Source: Laburnicola sp. R22_1
Lineage: Eukaryota > Ascomycota > Dothideomycetes > Pleosporales > Didymosphaeriaceae
Direction of reading: 5' to 3'
Assembly: GCA_014281115.1 (NCBI GenBank)
Contig: JACONQ010000009.1
Location: 2,480,001 to 2,544,000, forward strand
Length of the DNA stretch: 64,000 bases
The position numbers were made by a program, and so were the translations under genes. Positions 59,076 through 64,000 of the stretch are shown here, piece after piece. The notes beneath the pieces are model-generated. The model saw nothing but the letters and a program-made list of their open reading frames with translations. It searched no databases and had not been told where the DNA came from. Each line of letters starts with the position of its first letter. The first letter of the stretch is position 1.

Positions 59076-60678
59076 CTACACCTGATACGTAATCGTCTTC
59101 ACCCTCAAAAACTCCCCAATCCCCCAACTACCATTAAACCGCCCCCACCCACTCATCTTGGCCCCCCCATGCGGCAACCCCGTCTCATCATGCACCGTCA
59201 TAGCATTAATATGCACCGCCCTGTGCCCAGCCAAATTAGCAATCTCTCCACAACACATACTCGCTCCTTCACAAAAAGCAGTAGTCAGGAAAAACAGCAT
59301 CAACTCACCCACTCTCAATCCCCCCCGCAACCCTCAACCCCCTTCCAAGATCCCGCGTAAACACGGCAGCAGAAAGCCCATACTCGGTATCATTCGCCAC
59401 CCTCACCGCCTCCTCGTCGCTCGCAACCTCCATCACAGACACGGTAGGTCCAAACGATTCGGTATGGTAGAGCTCCATGTCGCTATTCACGCCGTCGACG
59501 ATGATGGGGCGGAGCCGCGTCGCGGATATCTCGTTCGTCTCGGGATGCGCTTCTTCGGCCGAGGGGTCGCCCAAGACGACGCTTGCGCCCGCTGACACGG
59601 CCGCGCTGACGAGCCGCTTGTTCTTGGCCACGCCAGCGGCCTGCACGAGGACGGGGGCGGGTTTGTCGGCGCCGAAGATGGCCTCCACGGCGGCTTTGAA
59701 CGCCTCGATGAAGTGCGCTTTGACGGCCTTGTGCACGAGGATGCGCTCCGTAGCCATGCATATCTGGCCCGAGTGCAGGAACGAGCCCAGCGCGCACTGC
59801 GTGGCGGCTTTGTCCAGGTCGGCGTCGTCCAGCACGATGGCGCTCGCTTTGCCGCCTAGCTCCATGAGCACCGGCTTGAGGTTCTTGCCTGCTGTGGAGG
59901 CGATGATGCGGCCGACGGGGGTGGAGCCGGTGAAGTTGATCTTTTTGATGGCCGGGTGCTCGATGAGCGCGGTGGTGATGTGCGCCGCGTCGGAGGGGCG
60001 GTGGTAGAGGACGTTGAGGGCGCCGGGGGGGAGGCCGGCTGCGGCTAGGACGTCGCCAATGGCCCAGAAGCAGCGGGGGGAGAGCTCCGAGCCTTTGAGG
60101 ATGGTGGTGTTGCCGGCCGCGAGGGCGTACAGGATGGCGCGGATGCCGAGGATGTAGGGCGCGTTCCTGTGTGTCGTATGAGCCCAGTTCGTCAGCTCTG
60201 CATAGGGATGGAGCACTCACCAAGGCGCGATGCCCAAGACGACGCCGTACGGCTCGTTGACGACCATGGCAGCCGTCCCGTCGTCGGCGCACGTCGGGAT
60301 GCTGCCCATGATGGAGCTGCATCGGCCCGCCACGTCCTTGAAAATCTCAGCGCCGAGCGGCACATTGAAGCCGGAGCTGAAGGCGGGCGCCGACCCCGTC
60401 TCCTCCTCCATGTAGCGCCCCAGCTCCTCTGCGCGCGACGTGAACATGTCGGCCGCCTTGAGGAAGATGTCGCGGCGCGCGGCGGGCTTCGTCTTGGACC
60501 ACGCGGGGAAGGCAGCCTCGGCCGCGGCCACGGCGTTCTTGACGTCGTCGAGCGAGGCAGACGACGCGGTCCATATCTCTTTATGCGACGCGGGCGAGAC
60601 GACGGGGAAGGTGGTCGTGGTGGTGACGGGCTGGCCGTTGATGAGGAGGGGAACCGTGTACGGCGCGTCGGTGGCCAT
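59076..60678 (-). CDS. NAD(P)-dependent aldehyde dehydrogenase, salicylaldehyde/vanillin dehydrogenase-like (486 aa)
   Basis: Three exons on the minus strand, 60,678-60,221, 60,166-59,309 and 59,220-59,076, with introns of 54 and 88 bp (GTGAGT donors, CACAG acceptors) that join in frame to 486 residues, the normal ALDH length. Key residues are all present: PWN with Asn154, Lys177 in TTILKGSE (cofactor binding), FTGSTPVGR (231-239, Rossmann turn), Glu255 in MELGGKAS (general base), and Cys289 in GQICMATER (nucleophile), plus ESFGPTVSV. It oxidises an aldehyde to the carboxylic acid. The N-terminus [10 protein letters not shown] and the GQICMATER form resemble the salicylaldehyde/vanillin group acting on aromatic aldehydes, but the substrate is inference. 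No targeting signal, so cytosolic. The coding DNA is GC-rich, and no pathway partner is adjacent. Confidence 0.93.
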
Positions 60679-61254
60679 TTTGTCGCGTATTCTCTGTTCG
60701 AGTGCTGGAGAGATGCAACTGCTATGCTGCTCAAGCTGCTGGCTTCATTAAGTAGGTATATTGTATTCGGCGGGGGCGGGCTGCGGGGTTTCGAATGCGT
60801 CGCGACGGCACGCCGTGCAGCCGTCCAAGCCGGCAAGACATGGCGGAAGGCCTGTCATGTATAATCATATAGATTACCCCGCAGCTCCAGACGCCATCAG
60901 CACCATCGCATGGCATCGTGTGCGCGGCATTGTCGTCGCGGTAGTTCGGCACGGGCCGACGGAAGTCGTTGCTGACGGTTGGGGCTGCGCCTTGCCGTCT
61001 TTTGCTAGCGTCGTGGACTCCTCGCCAGCTTCATGCCATCAGGAAGAGAAACATCGCAGGCCTTTCCGTACACGGTACAACGCTGTGAGGGAAAGCTTGA
61101 GCCGGAACAATTCTCAGTCGCCCAGTTCTTTCCAGGCGCGTGTAGGCGGCTGGAGGTGTGGTAGAGTCGTCGCTGACGTGAGAATGACATTTCCCGAAGC
61201 CATACCTCAGGGCTCGACTTTTTCACGTGACATCAGACACCCCAGCGTTATGAA
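60679..61254. other. Intergenic, shared upstream/downstream region
   Basis: Upstream of the dehydrogenase start and downstream of the next minus-strand gene. The motif at 61,065-61,097 matches 5,995-6,027. ORFs on the plus strand are not supported. Confidence 0.5.
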
Positions 61255-61631
61255 TTACCCACCCAGGCACGAGAAAGAGATAGATGTATCCGTAGAATGT
61301 GGAACTTCGAGATGAGAGCCGGAGTCAACCCAGCGAGCCGTCGAGACTCGATGTCCCATGTCGCCTGGCGTGAGCGCGCTCACGAAACCCCGCCAGACTC
61401 CCCTCGGTGGTCGTCTTGTGCGCTTTCTCAGCCGGTCCCGCGACGAGGATGTCGCTCCTCGTTGATGAGCCGGGGCGGATAGTATGACGGTCGCTTCTTC
61501 TTCGGTCGAGCCGTCTTCTGGCGGGTCAGCCAGGTCTCTTTCGCGTCGGTGCATCGGTCCGCTCGACATGCGGTTGCAGACTCACCGCGAGGCTGTCGCC
61601 GGTCCTTCGAGACAATCGTTACAACCGACAT
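61255..61631 (-). CDS. Small two-exon hypothetical protein (102 aa)
   Basis: Exon 1 (61,631-61,586) encodes MSVVTIVSKDRRQPR. A 68-bp intron (61,585-61,518) with a GTGAGT donor and GCCAG acceptor leads to exon 2 (61,517-61,255), which continues EDGSTEEEATVILSAPAHQR, RDRLRKRTRRPPRGVWRGF and ends ISFSCLGG. Without splicing both frames stop early or lack a start. The centre is strongly basic (RLRKRTRRPPR), suggesting nuclear or nucleic-acid contact, but this is a guess. No family recognised. A perfect 16-bp palindrome CGTGAGCGCGCTCACG (61,369-61,384) lies in exon 2. The start codon is 23 bp from the A/T microsatellite at 61,654. Confidence 0.45.
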
Positions 61632-61653
61632 GTTTTTGTCGGTGGAGGGGCCG

Positions 61654-61772
61654 AATTTTTTAATTTTTTAATTTTTTAATTTTTTAATTTTTTAATTTTT
61701 TAATTTTTTAATTTTTTAATTTTTTAATTTTTTAATTTTTTTTTATTTTTTTATTTTTATTTTTTTATTTTT
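61654..61772. repeat. (AATTTTTT)n microsatellite
   Basis: Eleven perfect 8-bp copies to 61,741, then a degenerate T-rich tail. It sits immediately upstream of the small minus-strand gene and could serve as a poly(dA:dT) promoter element or be a neutral repeat. Confidence 0.95.
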
Positions 61773-62449
61773 CGGGCGATATGTGACTCACAAGGAGGGG
61801 AACCAAAGTTCAACTAGATGCGCATATGCCACAACTATACTTCCATCACATGCGACTGTTATACTTTGCCGGCGAGGGGAGCCGTAGCAATATTAGTCCT
61901 TCGAGAGCGGGCGTGACGGGGGAACATTGGGCGCCTTCGTGGCATTGGAGCTTCGGGCGTTGGTTAGCACGCGATTGAAGCTGGGGCACGCGTTGAACCG
62001 AGAAGCCTTGCTGCTCCACTCGCTCCGAGCATTCGTAACATCGGCCACGCGCGTGCCGCGTGTATGAAGAGCTGGCGTAGATGACAGGCAGTAGCTGGTC
62101 GCCTTGAGAGTATGTAGGTTCATGTATGCACGCGGTAGCTGAGGGCAAAAGTCTAGTTGCTGTCAAGGCATCGCGGCCGTCGTCGCAGCTTCACATTGTA
62201 GCTTCACATCGTAGAACCTCTACGACAGACAGGTCAGCGCCGTCTGCGATCTATGGCACCATGCGGACGCGTAGATAGCTCTGCCTCGCGTCACGGTAGA
62301 CATAAACACACGCAGCAAACAGCATCAACACCGCTTCAAGCCGTAGACACTATACCACAGTCACAACATCACAAGCAGTTCAAAAGCATATCAAATCAAT
62401 AGTGTACATGAATGAATGAATCAATCAATCAATAAATTCCTAAACTATT
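61773..62449. other. Non-coding or unresolved minus-strand transcript region
   Basis: Two overlapping minus-strand ORFs (61,846-62,166 and 61,893-62,123) are the only candidates, neither with a domain or splice pattern. A TGAATGAATGAATCAATCAA microsatellite lies at about 62,410-62,431. Confidence 0.4.
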
Positions 62450-62650
62450 CTTCTCAACGATGCTTGCCCCTGCCACCGCAAGACACAGTGACCAACTCCA
62501 AACGTTGATGGCCTCCTAGAAGAATCCCCTACGCCCGCCTAATCTTTCCTAACCCCGCAGACCCTTCTCGCCGATGCTTGCTCCCACCCGACGCAAAGCA
62601 CAGTGACGCCCACCAGGTGCCGAAGCTATGGCAGCCCCCTAGAAGAGTTC
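62450..62650 (-). repeat. Diverged tandem duplication, about 118 bp x 2
   Basis: Units at about 62,450-62,535 and 62,567-62,650 share GATGCTTGC, CACAGTGAC and CCTAGAAGA in the same order and spacing. It lies just downstream of a minus-strand TATA box (62,681-62,688), so it may be part of a transcript. Confidence 0.7.
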
Positions 62651-62680
62651 TAAGAAGAGGGAAAGAGGGACCGAGGGCAG

Positions 62681-62688
62681 CGGGTTTA
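62681..62688 (-). promoter_or_regulatory. Possible TATA box, minus strand
   Basis: CTATATAAAC on the minus strand followed by a CT-rich stretch, the usual order of a fungal core promoter. No convincing ORF follows it. Beside it lie a GCGCGCGGGCGCGC stretch and a GC-rich hairpin at 62,713-62,731 (arms GCCCCCT and AGGGGGC). Confidence 0.4.
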
Positions 62689-62712
62689 TATAGGGCGCGC
62701 GGGCGCGCAGGG

Positions 62713-62731
62713 GCCCCCTCGCTTAGGGGGC
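62713..62731. repeat. GC-rich hairpin
   Basis: Seven-base perfect arms GCCCCCT/AGGGGGC around a five-base loop. No T-run follows on either strand, so it is not a terminator. Confidence 0.7.
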
Positions 62732-63540
62732 GCTAGAGGCTAGCGTGGGAGCGTAGGGCGGTGGGGGACCATGGGGAGGTGAATGTTAGGCTGGAAAGCG
62801 GGTGTGGCTGGGGGCGGAAGGTGGCTGGTGGAAGGGCGTGGAAGGGCGAGGAAGGGCGTGGAATACTAGAGGAGGTGGGAAGTGCATGTTCCCGTGGGTG
62901 GGTGTTGCATTATGCGTTTCGCGCGTGAGCTGGGGTGTGAATGGCTCGGCACGTGATTTATCAACATTCACCGTACATTTCTGTAACATTCTACGCCAAC
63001 AAGCTGCACAGTCAGACTCTGGTAGTCCGAAAAATGGTATCGTATTGCATATCGATTCATAAAATCGGCTTCATCCACTCTCCGCCTCCAACACTGTGAT
63101 TGCAGCAATGCATAACAGCATTTTCTTCAACACCGCCACGACATCATATTCCTGCAGCTTAAGATACATATCTGTATTTCATTCAACATAAGCGAACAGA
63201 TTGTTTACAGATGTCCGCGAAACCTAATATGCTCATACATAGTACGTGTTCCTCACAATTACAAACATAGCGACCTTTTCCAACGCGCTCTTCTATCTCA
63301 TTCTCATACTATCACACCTCCCCGACAGCAAAGTCTGACATTCCAGCCAGACACTCAAACTCAGCATAGCGATATGCGCTCCCAGTACAGCGTGCAGCTT
63401 CGACAGCATTCGCTCCTCCCCTCTAAATGAAAGCTTGCCTACGTACCCATAACCTGGCCATCTTCTTCACATACCCTTCACGCGCAAATCCAACAACCAC
63501 ACCACCTCATACCACAACCACGCATCCCCATCCAGCAACA
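62732..63540. other. Intergenic, no gene recognised
   Basis: A G-rich segment (about 62,740-62,880 with GGAAGGGCG repeats) and then ordinary sequence. ORFs under 90 codons are unsupported. Confidence 0.45.
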
Positions 63541-63606
63541 CACTCCCAAATGCAATTCACACTCCCAAATGCAACTCACACTCCCAAATGCAACTCACAC
63601 TCCCAA
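63541..63606. repeat. Tandem repeat, 20 bp x 3.3
   Basis: Three near-identical copies of CACTCCCAAATGCAACTCA directly upstream of a TATA box; it could contain repeated activator sites. Confidence 0.95.
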
Positions 63607-63624
63607 CCCCAGCACCCACCCACA

Positions 63625-63632
63625 TATATAAT
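63625..63632 (+). promoter_or_regulatory. TATA box
   Basis: TATATAAT 138 bp before the ATG at 63,763, followed by an A/C-rich leader with almost no G, typical of a highly expressed fungal 5' untranslated region. Confidence 0.6.
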
Positions 63633-63762
63633 CCCTCCACAACCCCATATCCATCCTCCACCACCAAAACCAACCAAAACAACTAAAGCAACTATCCAAA
63701 AGCCATCCAATAACAAAGCCAACCAAACCATCCAACCAAAATCACACCACCCCAAAAAAACC

Positions 63763-64000
63763 ATGACCAAAAACACACCCTACGCCTACCAGCCCAGCAA
63801 CCCCTACTCAGTCCGCAACACCGCCCGCGCCCAGGATGGTAAAAAACCTATTAACAAGTACGGCCCGCACCATCACCCGAGTCCGGGAGAGGGATCAGGG
63901 AGTCGCGGCGTGCAGGGGAGTTCGCCGCATGGGTCGGCCAAGGCGAATGGGTGGTGGGCGAATAGGGGGAATTGGGAGAAGGGGAGTTGGGGTGGAGGTG
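63763..64000 (+). CDS. Hypothetical protein, 3' end outside the window
   Basis: ATG in a CAACC-like context (AAACCATGACC) after a TATA box and A/C-rich leader. 79 codons are open to the window end. The product starts MTKNTPYAYQPSNPYSVRN and becomes His/Gly/Ser/Trp-rich (YGPHHHPSPGEGSGSRG, NGWWANRGNWEKGSWGGG). No signal peptide or domain. The opening M-x-x-N-(S/T)-x-P and a later (A/K)xDG-x-K loosely recall the gene at 54,641, perhaps by chance. An intron could begin at the GTAAAA near 63,838, but no acceptor is evident nearby. Confidence 0.55.
   Translation, partial: MTKNTPYAYQPSNPYSVRNTARAQDGKKPINKYGPHHHPSPGEGSGSRGVQGSSPHGSAKANGWWANRGNWEKGSWGGG

Noticed and set aside
59477..60322. Long ORFs in other frames over the aldehyde dehydrogenase
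   Set aside because: Shadows of the GC-rich coding exon; they have no motifs and conflict with the splice sites.

Overview
The window looks like nuclear DNA of a filamentous ascomycete, most likely a Dothideomycete (Pleosporales-like). Genes have short introns of 44-88 bp with GTGAGT/GTATGT donors and CTAAC- or GCTAAT-type branch sites. Long AT-rich stretches rich in TpA and poor in CpA/TpG carry broken transposons, the mark of repeat-induced point mutation (RIP). No tRNA, rRNA or CRISPR array was found. The organism call is inference; the RIP pattern and gene structures are read from the sequence.

Region 1 (1 to about 42,650) is an AT-rich, repeat-built compartment. It holds four transposon ends of one inverted-repeat family (near 1,583, 8,487, 12,106 and 15,223), a 12.1-kb Ty3-type LTR element (18,474-30,607, minus strand), a pogo/Fot1-type DNA transposon relic (33,863 to about 36,010, plus strand), and a structurally complete Ty1/copia element (36,017-41,605, minus strand) with 318-bp LTRs and a 5-bp target duplication. 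An older, more mutated relic of the same copia family lies at 7,432-8,355. Three islands of normal base composition survive inside: a RING/coiled-coil pseudogene (9,073-11,231), a hairpin-bearing patch (about 16,060-16,350), and a pair of small gene remnants (31,790-32,739).

Region 2 (about 42,650-64,000) has normal composition and low gene density. It holds a seven-helix fungal rhodopsin-fold protein (44,598-45,830), an ORF split by one stop codon (46,466-47,635), a diverged tandem array of about 180-bp units (49,530-51,365), a decayed FAD-dependent oxidoreductase (52,175-53,615), a 170-aa gene with a duplicated exon (54,641-55,260), an F-box-like gene (55,930-56,648), an NAD(P)-dependent aldehyde dehydrogenase with three exons (59,076-60,678, minus), a small two-exon gene (61,255-61,631, minus), and a gene running off the end (63,763 onward). 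No biosynthetic cluster or operon is evident.

The most unusual signal is a repeat family with four copies (6,521-6,721; 13,393-14,552; 57,596-57,780; 58,132-58,692). All share one fixed end, differ in length at the other, and are flanked by 12-15-bp direct repeats, as expected of target-primed, end-truncated retrotransposition. One copy in the gene-rich region is nearly free of RIP, so it shows the pre-mutation sequence of the copy at 13.4 kb.
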